Virus record (IMG/VR): IMGVR_UViG_3300034279_000552
Span: 1 to 27,257 of that record
Direction: 5' to 3' (one strand)
Length of the DNA: 27,257 bases
Origin: a virus
A program made the position numbers and the translations under genes. The notes beneath the pieces were generated by a model. The model had not been told where the DNA came from. It worked only from the letters and a program-made list of their open reading frames with translations, and made no database searches. Below, in pieces: positions 5,676 through 14,400 of the stretch (the stretch's first letter is position 1; the number at the start of each line of letters is the position of its first letter).

Positions 5676-5676
5676 A

Positions 5677-5865
5677 ATGAATACAGTAGAAAACAGAAAA
5701 TCAGATTATGTTTGTGTTGAATGTGGTGTACCTTATTTAACTGATAAACAAAAAGAAGAAGGAGGTTGTACTACATTTCATAAAGGAATTTGTGGTATAT
5801 GTGAAGAAGAAAAATCTATTACACATATAAGAACTTATAATTATTTACAAAAAAAAGATAAATAA
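5677..5865 (+). CDS. Small zinc-ribbon protein
   Basis: A 62-residue protein starting MNTVENRKSDYVC. The ATG one base after the upstream stop is chosen over an in-frame ATG at 5632 lying inside the previous gene. CVECG and CGIC (two CxxC knuckles), with GGCTTFHKG between them, fit a four-Cys zinc ribbon. The tail ITHIRTYNYLQKK is basic. It is the last gene of the rightward protein-coding run before the tRNA unit. Such small ribbons often bind nucleic acid or a protein partner; none can be named. Confidence 0.68.
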   Translation: MNTVENRKSDYVCVECGVPYLTDKQKEEGGCTTFHKGICGICEEEKSITHIRTYNYLQKKDK

Positions 5866-5896
5866 TTTTTTTATTAAATAAAACTTTATATATTTG
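5866..5896 (+). promoter_or_regulatory. Promoter of the tRNA unit
   Basis: TATATTTG at 5889-5896 fits the -7 element of Bacteroidota promoters. TTTT at 5866-5869, 19 bases upstream, could be a degenerate -33 element. The predicted transcription start would fall near 5900-5904, that is at or just beside the ATG at 5901. Confidence 0.6.
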
Positions 5897-5900
5897 CAGC

Positions 5901-5972
5901 ATGAAAACAAATCAATCATATCAATTCAATTTTAACCATGAGAGCAATCTCAAGGAGGATGATTTGGTATAA
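5901..5972 (+). CDS. Possible 23-codon leader peptide ahead of the tRNA array
   Basis: An open frame of 23 codons, beginning MKTNQSYQFNFNHE and ending DDLV then TAA. Of the 22 residues after Met, 11 are Asn (4), Gln (2), Tyr (1), Phe (2) or Glu (2), the five amino acids of the tRNAs encoded just downstream. Residues 4-12 (NQSYQFNFN) hold eight of them. It lies between the promoter box and a terminator hairpin, as an attenuator leader would. The predicted RNA start is at or next to the ATG, so translation would have to be leaderless. The phage is Asn- and Glu-rich overall, so chance enrichment is possible. Reality of translation is unproven. Confidence 0.35.
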   Translation: MKTNQSYQFNFNHESNLKEDDLV

Positions 5973-6024
5973 TTAATATTTATATCTTGTTTAAAAATCC
6001 TCTACTGACATAGAGGATTTTTTG
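5939..6024 (+). promoter_or_regulatory. Terminator hairpin with competing antiterminator pairing upstream of tRNA-Tyr
   Basis: The terminator is a 12-bp stem, 5993-6004 with 6011-6022 (core ATCCTCTA / TAGAGGAT), loop CTGACA, followed by T-rich sequence. A second GAGGAT at 5955-5960 can pair with ATCCTC at 5997-6002 (plus a G-U pair), which would block the terminator. Further upstream, TGAGA-GCAA-TCTCA at 5939-5952 forms a 5-bp stem with a GNRA loop. The terminator ends about 5 bases before the 5' end of tRNA-Tyr. It could simply be a terminator or an RNA-processing signal. Confidence 0.55.
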
Positions 6025-6028
6025 TTTT

Positions 6029-6097
6029 GGGAGTAATTCTTTGGAGAAACCAGCTCTGTAAAAGCTCAAATAGTAGGTTCGATGCCTTCTACTCCCA
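6029..6097 (+). tRNA. tRNA-Tyr (anticodon GTA), atypical short form
   Basis: Acceptor stem GGGAGTA / TACTCCC is perfect. The anticodon loop CTGTAAA gives GTA at 6058-6060, on a stem of 4 bp plus a C-C mismatch. The T arm GTAGG-TTCGATG-CCTTC has one T-T mismatch. The D arm is short (TTCT / AGAA around TTGG). Total length is about 69 nt. Bacterial tRNA-Tyr normally has a long variable arm; here only about 5 nt are present, so this is a reduced or possibly impaired tRNA. Confidence 0.65.
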
Positions 6098-6107
6098 CAA
6101 AATAAAT

Positions 6108-6179
6108 TGGTGATTAGCTCAATGGTAGAGCATCTGACTGTTAATCAGAAGGTTGTAGGTTCAAGTCCTACATCATCAG
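6108..6179 (+). tRNA. tRNA-Asn (anticodon GTT)
   Basis: Complete cloverleaf. Acceptor TGGTGAT / ATCATCA (one G-T), D arm GCTC / GAGC, anticodon stem TCTGA / TCAGA with loop CTGTTAA giving GTT at 6140-6142, and T arm GTAGG-TTCAAGT-CCTAC. No CCA is encoded. Confidence 0.95.
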
Positions 6180-6197
6180 CAAACAGATAGTGTTCCC

Positions 6198-6265
6198 TGA
6201 TATACGGAGTAAGCAACTGTGGATAAACTAAATAGGCTACAATTAATGGGAAAAATAGTATATCA
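6198..6265 (+). other. tRNA-sized segment closed by an 8-bp stem, not a canonical tRNA
   Basis: TGATATAC (6198-6205) pairs perfectly with GTATATCA (6258-6265) across 52 bases. An alternative TTCCC / GGGAA pair (6193-6197 with 6248-6252) competes. No T arm or recognisable anticodon arm is visible. It lies between tRNA-Asn and tRNA-Gln. It may be a degenerate tRNA or a structured spacer. Confidence 0.35.
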
Positions 6266-6269
6266 AATT

Positions 6270-6340
6270 AAATCTATGGTGTAATGGTAGCACAACAGTT
6301 TTTGGAGCTGTTTGTATTGGTTCAAATCCAGTTAGATTTA
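6270..6340 (+). tRNA. tRNA-Gln (anticodon TTG)
   Basis: Acceptor AAATCTA / TAGATTT, D arm GTGT / GCAC (one G-T or T-A variation), anticodon stem ACAGT / GCTGT with loop TTTTGGA giving TTG at 6302-6304, and T arm ATTGG-TTCAAAT-CCAGT. It reads CAA codons, common in this AT-rich phage. Confidence 0.92.
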
Positions 6341-6346
6341 CAATTT

Positions 6347-6418
6347 GCTGCATTAGTGAAGGGGTTATCACATCACACTTTCTATGTGAGGTCAGGGGTT
6401 CAAATCCCCTATGCAGTA
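6347..6418 (+). tRNA. tRNA-Glu (anticodon TTC)
   Basis: Acceptor GCTGCAT / ATGCAGT (one G-T), D arm GTGA / TCAC, anticodon stem TCACA / TGTGA with loop CTTTCTA giving TTC at 6380-6382, and T arm AGGGG-TTCAAAT-CCCCT. No CCA is encoded. Confidence 0.95.
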
Positions 6419-6421
6419 CAA

Positions 6422-6512
6422 AAAATAATAAATAACCTACCCAATGGTTTTGTATGAGTGGTTGGAAGCAATACAACATAAGAATTTTGATTAATTCGGT
6501 ATTTATTATTTT
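6422..6512 (+). other. 91-base segment closed by a 13-bp AT stem between tRNA-Glu and tRNA-Phe
   Basis: The 13 bases at 6422-6434 and 6500-6512 are perfect reverse complements (all A and T). Inside are TTGTAT / ATACAA and a GAATT / AATTC hairpin. The size and closing stem recall a tRNA, but no standard anticodon or T arm is seen. Confidence 0.4.
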
Positions 6513-6516
6513 ATAA

Positions 6517-6589
6517 GGGAAGATAGCATAGGTGGTCAATGCACTGGTTTGAAGAACCAGCCATTCAGGTTCAACTCCTGGTCTTCCCA
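6517..6589 (+). tRNA. tRNA-Phe (anticodon GAA)
   Basis: Acceptor GGGAAGA / TCTTCCC, D arm GCAT / ATGC, anticodon stem CTGGT / ACCAG with loop TTGAAGA giving GAA at 6551-6553, and T arm TCAGG-TTCAACT-CCTGG (one T-G). Position 37 is G rather than the usual A. Confidence 0.9.
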
Positions 6590-6591
6590 CT

Positions 6592-6657
6592 AAACTACAA
6601 GATTTAGGATAGGTAGGAATCCTATAATTAAAAGATGTTCACCCTAATGAGTAGTTT
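6592..6657 (+). other. 66-base segment closed by a 7-bp stem after tRNA-Phe
   Basis: AAACTAC (6592-6598) pairs with GTAGTTT (6651-6657), followed by more T residues. Inside, ATAGG / CCTAT (6609-6613 with 6621-6625) forms a 5-bp stem with a 7-base loop, but the loop lacks the T expected at position 33. There is no T arm. It may be part of a compound terminator or a relic tRNA. Confidence 0.35.
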
Positions 6658-6669
6658 TTTACACAATAT

Positions 6670-6725
6670 AAATGCACACATTTTCCATTTTACTATATTT
6701 TCGGAAAATGTGTGCATTTTTTATT
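6670..6725 (+). terminator. Convergent (bidirectional) terminator between tRNA unit and late genes
   Basis: A perfect 17-bp stem, 6670-6686 with 6703-6719 (outer part AAATGCACACATTTTCC), with a 16-base loop. A run of T follows on the + side, giving a good intrinsic terminator for the tRNA transcript. On the - strand the stem is followed by ATATTGTG-like sequence, a weaker tail, so it can also stop the leftward late transcript arriving from the 1582-aa gene 20 bases away. Confidence 0.8.
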
Positions 6726-6744
6726 ACCTCACTTTTACTTTTTT

Positions 6745-9700
6745 TTATTCTTCATCTACAGATTTATTTTGCTCTTCATCATAATTATCTCTGTCTATTT
6801 TAAATTCATCTCCAAGTTCTTCTTTAATTTCTTTATCAATTACATCTTGTTCTACTTCTGGTAATTCATCATATTCTACATTATTTTCTGTTTCATATTC
6901 TTCAAGAAGTTCTTGTATTTTTAATTGTTTTTCTTCTTTCAATTCTTTCTTATCATCTTTAAAGTCAGAATTAAATATACCATCTAATCCTTCTGATTTA
7001 TCCCATTCAGTAAGCATAGAATTTTCAAATCCAAATCTATAAGTATCATGTCCTAAATCTCTAAATAAAGCAGGTACAAACATTGATGCTGCTGCATTTC
7101 TTAATTTATTTTGTCCTTGTCTTGGTCCTTTTTGAATTTCTTCTGTAGGACTACATAAAGCAACACCTAACTTTATTATACTTTTTAATTGTCCTTCAAT
7201 ACCACCTTCTGAACCAGCTTTCCATAAAGCAGCAGGGTCTGTACCAAATGAAGATTCATTAAATGTACCAGTAATCATATTTTCAAGAAAATTATAAGTA
7301 TGATTTCCTTCTGCTCTTCTTAATTTTTGAGCTTCATATTTAGCTCTTTGTTCTGTACCTTCTTCTCCTTTTGGTTCATCATCTTCATTATCTTTAAGAA
7401 ATGCTTGAATAGCAATCTTAACTAACATAAGTATAGCTAAATGTTGCATATTTCTACCCATTGCTCTTAAATCTTTCTTTTCTTGGTCAGTAAGATTATG
7501 TTCAGATTTAAACTCAACAGGTTTTATAAGTTCTTTACCAAATATAGTATTTATAGGCATTTCAGCTAAAGCAACAGGATTAATCATTTTTAACCAATAC
7601 ATTGCTTGTTGTACTATAGCAATAGGTTCAGTATTATTAACTAATGTTGTGTTTCTATTTTTATGTGCTATATATTTTGTATAACCAAATCCAAATCCTA
7701 AAGAAGCAACAAAACCAGCAATCAAAATAGGTGAAGCTGTTACCATTCCTAATGCTCCTGTAGTTGCTAACATTAAACCAGCAGCAACAGAAGTTTTCTT
7801 ATTAAGTAAACTTGATAACATAAAACCTGTTTCAATTTCTCCAGTAAGAACATTTTTTTGTTGATATTTCCATCTTGCTCCTATGTATTCTGGAATCCAA
7901 GTTTTAAAAGTCATTAATGGTCTTGTAAATAAGCTACCTTTAATTCTTGTAACACCTTCTTTAGTATAATCTCCATTCATACTATTATTCATAGCTCTAA
8001 CATTTAACTTCCAATCAGAAATATTTTTTGAAGTCATAGTAATTAAATGTTCTCTATTTGTTGGAGTATCAAATTCAGGTTTTAATTCTAAAACACCATT
8101 GTTATTAACATAAGGTATAAAATCACTACCATTAAATAAAGGATATTTAGCAGGATTTCCATTAGCATCTTTTTCAGTAGCATGTTCTATTTCAACATCC
8201 ATAGCCATAGCTAATATACCTTTAGCTTGATTTCGATATTCTACTTTTTCTGTAATAAACATAGGTTGCATCCAACCAGCTCTATTTTTTATTTCAGCTT
8301 CTGCTTTCTGTAATTCATTAGTTCCTGTTTCAACAATACCTAATTTCTCTATAAATAATTTAGCTGTTTCCCATTTTTGTTTATAGGTAGGATTAACATG
8401 TCTTATTGAACCTAAATCAACAAAATGTTGAACAGGATAAATATTACCTCTTTGCCAGAATACTCCATCTCTATTTAATGTAGTAATAAAACCTTGTTTA
8501 TAGTTATTTACTCCAGCAAGTAAATTATATCCTAAACCTACTTTTACTCTTAATTTATTTACTATATTATCAAATAAAGCACTAATCATATAGTCTTTAC
8601 CAAGTAATTCAATTCTTTGGTGTAAAGCAGCTTTTTCAATATTTAATTGTTCAACTTTTTTAGGAGAAGTAGTTTGAGAAATTTCATTTTCTAACTGTTT
8701 TATTCTCTCAATAGCTGAATCATAGATACCTTTTTCTTCTTTATTGAAATTCTTATAAAATATTTTACCTACAACAGGAGCATTAAAATGTTCTTTGTTT
8801 AATGAGGTTCTTAATATTGTACTAATATTATTTACTCCTCCTGGATGGTCTTTTTGATTTTTATTAAGAATTACTTTTTCATAGAAGAAATCTTGTCTTT
8901 TTAGTTCATTTTCTCTTACATCATCTTTTTTTTGATGCCAACCATTATCTTTTGTCAAAATGTCAGCACTTTTCATTCTATAAATGTTTGTCTCATTTTT
9001 TGATGCTGCTCTTGCTTTATGGTCTGCTGATAACTCTAACAATCCTTTTATTACTGCTGGTAAATTCAAAGATTGTTGTTCCATATTCTTTATTTTAGAA
9101 AATATTTTCAAATCTCCTGCTCCAAATATACCATTTGTAGAATCTAAATTATCTAAAAATTCAGTAGCATTTTGCATACCTGTAACAGCAAGTATTTTAT
9201 CTTGTTGTTCTAAAGATAAGGAGTTCCAATGTATTACTGTGTTATCCATCAAGGTTTTACCTAAAATATTAGATACATCAGTTTTTAATAAAGCAAAATC
9301 TTTACTTACCTCACTTTCTATTGTTTTTATTTGATGTGCAAGTTGAACATATTCTGATTCATTATGTTTATAATTCTTTGCACTAATTATACTTTTAAAT
9401 AAACCAAGTAAATTAGTGTATTTACTAAATGCTTCTTTCAACTGTGTTTTAAATGATTTATCTAATACTTGTTTAGTTATACCTTCTTTAAAACTCAATA
9501 TAGAATTGTGTTTTACTTTTAAATCTGAATCTACAAGATTTTCATTTATTAGTTCTACACCTTGTTTCATTCTTTTCCAGAAATCATACATAATTGGATT
9601 GTTCTCAATGTCTTTAAAATTTTCATCAAAAAATCCTGTATCTATTCCTAAATTATTTTGTACTTTAGGAATATAACCATTAAATTTTATATAAGAAGGT

Positions 9701-11493
9701 TTTGCATCTTTTTGAGTACCATAATTAAGTTCTACCATACCAGATTGACCAGCATAAAAAGAATCAAGGAAGGCAAGAGGACTGATTCTTTGTAATGAAT
9801 TTTCTATACTTTCTTTTGCTACTGCTGATAATTGAGATTGGTCATTTACATTTTCATCTGCCAATTTGGCTTGTATAATTAAACCTGCTTCATTTAGATA
9901 CTTATCTAATAAGTTTCTTTGATTTTCCACAGCTTTTTCATATTCTTCTTGTCCTATTTTTGCTATAATTTCTTGTTTATAATTATCAGCTTCTTGAGTT
10001 GTTCCTCTTTTAAAACTATCATAAATAGGGTCATCAAAAATATCATGTAATAAAGTAAAGTTTAGAAATTCTACCTTATCATTCAAATCATTGAATTTAT
10101 TTTTTAATAATCTTTCTACTTCTGCCCAATCTTTTTGACTTCTTGCTTGATACAAATCTTCTTGATATTTTTTTTGAAGATTATGTATAGTATTCTCATA
10201 AGTTTTTGAAAACTTACTAATTAGCTCTGGTTCAGCAATTTTATCTTTTCTATATAACCAGTTGTAATCAAATACTGTTTTTTTTCTAAATGTAAAGAAT
10301 TTACCTTGTCTTTTTAATTCTTCTTCAATAGCAGGAAGACCATTATTAATACTTTCAATAATAGGTTGAATTTTATTATTTTGAGTTTGTTTTTCTCTCT
10401 TATATTCTAATGTAATCAATTGGTCAATAATATTATTTTCTGATAATAAATTAGTACCTTGAGTAAAGAAATAAGATTCAACTTTGTTTATATCTTGTAA
10501 TTTATTTAATAATTCCTCTTTAATTTCTTCCAAAGTTAAACCAGGATATAATTTAGATAAATTATCTTCATTCTTTTCTAATAATTGTAAGAATATATTA
10601 TCTACTGTTTCATCAATATTGTTTTTAGTTTTCTCTAAATGTGTTTCTATATAATCAATTATATCTTGTACTTCTTTTTCAAACTCTTGTTTGCTATTTA
10701 ATGCAAAAACATCAGTATCTTTTGCTTCCGATTTTTTAGTTTTTTCTAAATAATCAAACATAGTTTTTGCTAAAAATACATTATCTAATGTAGGATTTGC
10801 TAATAGTTCATTTATGGTCTGAATATCTTTCTCAAAGAAATCTCTGATTAATGAAACTTTATCAATGTTACTATTAAAATCTTTAATATCTTTTTCTAAA
10901 GAATCTTTGATTAAATTGAATTTAGCTAATTTTTTAGTTATTTCAACTGAATCATGTAATCTTTTATCATTATATAATCTGGTAATAGTCTTATCAACAT
11001 TAATAAGTAATTTTCTTTTGTGTTCAAGAACATCATTATAATTAGGTTGTATAACAGTTTTTGATACAGGAGTATTTGTACTGTTACTTGGCATATCTTC
11101 AAAATCATCTTCTGTAAATGTTGGAGCTAAATCATTTAATTCATCATCTAAATTTTGAATTTTTCTACCTTCATTTCTTAAATCTTTTTCAGCTTTTGTT
11201 CTTGCTTCATTATAATCATTTAAAACTTTTTCAAATTTTTGAAAATTTTCAGCATTGTATTTTATATGAAAATTTGTTATATGACCATTTTTTGCATCAG
11301 GTGTTTTCACATGATTCAAAGTCATCAATTCATCTGTAAAACCATATTTTTCTTTAGCTAATTCATTATAGTCTTTAATTAATTGTTCAACCTCTGTGTA
11401 GTTCTTTTCATCTACCAGATAGCTTTTTTCCTTTGAAACAAGACCTTTATCTACAAGGTCTTGTTTTACATTATTTAATGGATTACAACTCAT
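6745..11493 (-). CDS. Giant virion (probable cargo) protein, 1582 aa, with a hydrophobic segment
   Basis: It starts MSCNPLNN and ends in a strongly acidic tail (KKELKEEKQ to SVDEE, about 1525-1582). Residues 150-500 are charged and helical, probably coiled coil. Around 1190-1210 is MTFKTWIPEYIGARWKYQ, a pattern that recurs in large proteins next to crAss-like RNA polymerases. Residues about 1230-1275 contain two hydrophobic stretches (SVAAGLMLATTGALGMV; ILIAGFVASLGFGFGY) that could enter a membrane. I cannot assign an enzyme. The start lies 6 bases after the stop of the 4301-aa gene and it is the last gene of the leftward block, before the convergent terminator. Large proteins packed inside crAss-like virions are known; by position and composition this is likely one, perhaps helping genome or polymerase delivery. 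Only two cysteines are seen (3 and 1447). Confidence 0.75.
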   Translation of the reverse strand: MSCNPLNNVKQDLVDKGLVSKEKSYLVDEKNYTEVEQLIKDYNELAKEKYGFTDELMTLNHVKTPDAKNGHITNFHIKYNAENFQKFEKVLNDYNEARTKAEKDLRNEGRKIQNLDDELNDLAPTFTEDDFEDMPSNSTNTPVSKTVIQPNYNDVLEHKRKLLINVDKTITRLYNDKRLHDSVEITKKLAKFNLIKDSLEKDIKDFNSNIDKVSLIRDFFEKDIQTINELLANPTLDNVFLAKTMFDYLEKTKKSEAKDTDVFALNSKQEFEKEVQDIIDYIETHLEKTKNNIDETVDNIFLQLLEKNEDNLSKLYPGLTLEEIKEELLNKLQDINKVESYFFTQGTNLLSENNIIDQLITLEYKREKQTQNNKIQPIIESINNGLPAIEEELKRQGKFFTFRKKTVFDYNWLYRKDKIAEPELISKFSKTYENTIHNLQKKYQEDLYQARSQKDWAEVERLLKNKFNDLNDKVEFLNFTLLHDIFDDPIYDSFKRGTTQEADNYKQEIIAKIGQEEYEKAVENQRNLLDKYLNEAGLIIQAKLADENVNDQSQLSAVAKESIENSLQRISPLAFLDSFYAGQSGMVELNYGTQKDAKPSYIKFNGYIPKVQNNLGIDTGFFDENFKDIENNPIMYDFWKRMKQGVELINENLVDSDLKVKHNSILSFKEGITKQVLDKSFKTQLKEAFSKYTNLLGLFKSIISAKNYKHNESEYVQLAHQIKTIESEVSKDFALLKTDVSNILGKTLMDNTVIHWNSLSLEQQDKILAVTGMQNATEFLDNLDSTNGIFGAGDLKIFSKIKNMEQQSLNLPAVIKGLLELSADHKARAASKNETNIYRMKSADILTKDNGWHQKKDDVRENELKRQDFFYEKVILNKNQKDHPGGVNNISTILRTSLNKEHFNAPVVGKIFYKNFNKEEKGIYDSAIERIKQLENEISQTTSPKKVEQLNIEKAALHQRIELLGKDYMISALFDNIVNKLRVKVGLGYNLLAGVNNYKQGFITTLNRDGVFWQRGNIYPVQHFVDLGSIRHVNPTYKQKWETAKLFIEKLGIVETGTNELQKAEAEIKNRAGWMQPMFITEKVEYRNQAKGILAMAMDVEIEHATEKDANGNPAKYPLFNGSDFIPYVNNNGVLELKPEFDTPTNREHLITMTSKNISDWKLNVRAMNNSMNGDYTKEGVTRIKGSLFTRPLMTFKTWIPEYIGARWKYQQKNVLTGEIETGFMLSSLLNKKTSVAAGLMLATTGALGMVTASPILIAGFVASLGFGFGYTKYIAHKNRNTTLVNNTEPIAIVQQAMYWLKMINPVALAEMPINTIFGKELIKPVEFKSEHNLTDQEKKDLRAMGRNMQHLAILMLVKIAIQAFLKDNEDDEPKGEEGTEQRAKYEAQKLRRAEGNHTYNFLENMITGTFNESSFGTDPAALWKAGSEGGIEGQLKSIIKLGVALCSPTEEIQKGPRQGQNKLRNAAASMFVPALFRDLGHDTYRFGFENSMLTEWDKSEGLDGIFNSDFKDDKKELKEEKQLKIQELLEEYETENNVEYDELPEVEQDVIDKEIKEELGDEFKIDRDNYDEEQNKSVDEE

Positions 11494-11499
11494 AATCTT

Positions 11500-14400
11500 T
11501 TATTTACAATTAAATGGGTCTTCTTTTTTATTTTGGTCAAAGATAGGGAAATTATTTTCAATCATATCATTTTCAGCAAAACCATTATCTCCTATAGTAA
11601 ACTGAACTTGATTTTTATCAGATAATGGAGCATACTGAATACTTTGTGCTTGAGTTTTTTCCATTTCCATAAATACATCATTAGGTATATTTTCTACACT
11701 TTCAATTTCTCTAAAATTATTTTCCATTCTAATAAATTGCATTGAAGCCATAATAGATTCTTTAGCTACACTATTATTAATCAATCCTGGATAAACACTA
11801 TTTAATAAATTTAAAATAGCATCAGATAATTTTGCCCATAAAGATTTATCAGTAGCTTTATATTGTATTTTATTCATCTCTTCTTGAAACATTGGAGATG
11901 TTAAAGCAACTGTAATAAATTCTTTAATGTTAGTACCAGCATAGATTAAACCTAATTCTCTTTCAGTATATTCAGTATTAGAAGGTAATGTTTGACCAGT
12001 TTTTTTAGCATTATCTATAAGAGCTTTTTTCTCTATTAATGCTGTTATTTCTGGTTGTAACAATTTTTTAAATTCATTAAATACTATTACAAGATTAGTA
12101 ACATGTTTAGGAGCATCAGCTTTTACATTTCCTGCTTCATCAAAATAATTACTTAATTCTTTAACTGTAACAGTATGAATAACTTCATGTAATAAAGTCA
12201 TAGCTGCTTTATCATCTGATACATTTAATGTATGAGTAGGATTTAAAGTAACATCTTTACTATTTTTTGTTGTTCTTCCTGCTGCATCTAAATTATAATC
12301 TAATACTAATTTATCATTTCCAATTATAGGTAATAACCATTTAGCAGCTTCTGTTATATGAGAATATTCTGCTGATAATTCAGTATTTGCCACCTGATTC
12401 AATAAATCTTTTACAGAAGTATTTTCATCAACTTTAAATGTTTTTTTGCTTACATTAGCTATATTATCATCTGTTGCAATATTAGGTGTTACATTTTTTT
12501 TCAAATTCTTGATAGAAGAAACATTATCATTACCAAATTCATATTCACTAACTCCCATATTACCCAATGTATCAATTTTTTGATATAAACCATTACCTAT
12601 ATGTTCAAATAAAGAAACTGATACAGGCATATTTCTTTTATTATCTTTTACAGATAATAAAGCTGGATATTTTTTATCTTCTACATTGTACTCAAAACTA
12701 TTTTGTTTTTTATTTTTAACATTCTTGAAATTAGCTTTTGGAGCTTTACTTGGGTTATGTTGGAAATATTGTTTAGTAAATGTACTCATACTATCTTCTT
12801 TGATACCTAACACTTTACCAAATAGATTAATAGAACTGTTATGTTTAGTATTAAACATTTGCAATTTTTGATTTGCTGCCATAAACACATCTCCTTGATA
12901 TTGACCCATACTTTCAAGCATTTCAATAGGAACAAATTTTGCAAATTCAGTTGCTTTTTGAATACCTCCTTGTAAGAAAGAATAAGCTACTAAATCTTCT
13001 GCCAAATCTGCTGTAGAATAAGGTTGTCCATTTCTGAAAGGTAATTGTTTATTAGCCATAACCAATTCAGGAATAGCATTATACAAATTCTCTTCATCTA
13101 AATTATCAGTAGCTGTATTATTATATTTGATTAATGATAATTCATCTTCTCCTAATCCTGTTTCATATTGAAAACTTTTTAATAAAGCATTTTGAGACAT
13201 TTCTTTTATTCCTTTCTTAAATTGTTTATCATCATTTTTAGATAAATCTTTTAAGTAAGTAGATAAAGAAGTATTATTTTCATCATCAATAAACAATTCA
13301 TATCTTTTAGCTTTTGGGTCAATGTTAAATACATTATTTCCTTTTCTTGAATAAATTAATTTCTTAATGTTTTCAACAATTTCTTCAAAATTTTCAATTA
13401 TAGCATTATCAGAAATATTTTCTTCTTTACCTTGAATTTTCAATATCTCTTTCACAACATCATTTATTGACTTATCTTGATATGGAAAGAAATCTCTATA
13501 TAAAGTATTACCTAAATGTAAACCATTGATTACAATTTGTCCTTGTGGTGTTCTTGGTGTAACATAATAGTTTCCAATCATATAACCACCACTTTGATTT
13601 TCAGATGTATCAGAATAATCTCCAATTAATAAATGAGCATTTGTAATAACTCCATTATCAGGAAGTTTTTTCAAACCTTCATATTTTAATTGTGATTCAA
13701 TCATAGATTTACCAAGAGTATTAGTATTAATAACTTTTTGAACTTTAGCAACTTTTTTAGCTTCTTCTTCTAATGTTAAATATACATCTAAAGCAAGTAA
13801 TTGCATTGCTCTATCTTTACCATTGTTTTCTATTCCTTCTAACATTTTTGTACCTGTTAAAGCACTTGTATCAGAAGTTTTCCCTAATGCTCCTTGATTT
13901 TTATCTGTTCCTTCACTAACCATTCCAGTACCTAATTCAAAAACAAATTCTGAATTTGCACCATAAGATTCAATTAAATCATTGATTAATTTTTTATCAT
14001 TTATAAATTCTCCTAATACTCCTTTACTTTCTTTTCTTCTTTGATTTAATTCTTTAATAATTGGTTGAGATAATAATAAATAAGAAATAGAATTACCATT
14101 TTCATCTTTACCAAATCCTCTCAATGCTGTATTAGCATCTACATTGATAGTAAATTCATCTACACCAACTCTACCAAGAACTTGCTCTTTTTCATTATCA
14201 GTACCAGTATTAATTTTTTCATCAAATGCTTCTGAAATATTTCTTTGGTGTTTTTCTCTCCATTCTTTTAATTTAGATTCAGACAAACCTGTTGGTTCTA
14301 TATGTTGTATAGCACCAAGTTTCCCATCACTAATAAAATGACCAATTTGAATAGTTTTTGGATTACCTAAATCATCTTGAATATAAATATCTTCTCCTTG

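Noticed and set aside
5632-5676. Upstream in-frame ATG for the zinc-ribbon protein
   Set aside because: The added 15 residues would be encoded inside the primase-like gene; the ATG at 5677 gives a compact zinc ribbon and normal gene spacing.
5953-5978. Second possible mini leader ATGATTTGGTATAATTAA (MIWYN) after AAGGAGG
   Set aside because: The Shine-Dalgarno-like run touches the ATG with no spacer, and the frame is five codons; the Tyr and Asn codons could be coincidence. The GGAGGAT is better explained as an RNA-pairing element.
6243-6590. Leftward 115-codon open frame with GFEPLTSHRK- and GVEPEWLVLQ-like peptides
   Set aside because: It is the antisense translation of the tRNA-Gln, tRNA-Glu and tRNA-Phe genes; such peptides are a well-known artefact of tRNA T arms and anticodon arms read in reverse.
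8984-9676. Rightward frames of 86-116 codons opposite the 1582-aa gene, and similar ones opposite the 4301-aa gene
   Set aside because: They sit antisense inside long coherent coding frames and encode Ser/Leu/Phe/Cys-rich peptides with no recognisable motifs, as expected from reverse reading of AT-rich genes.
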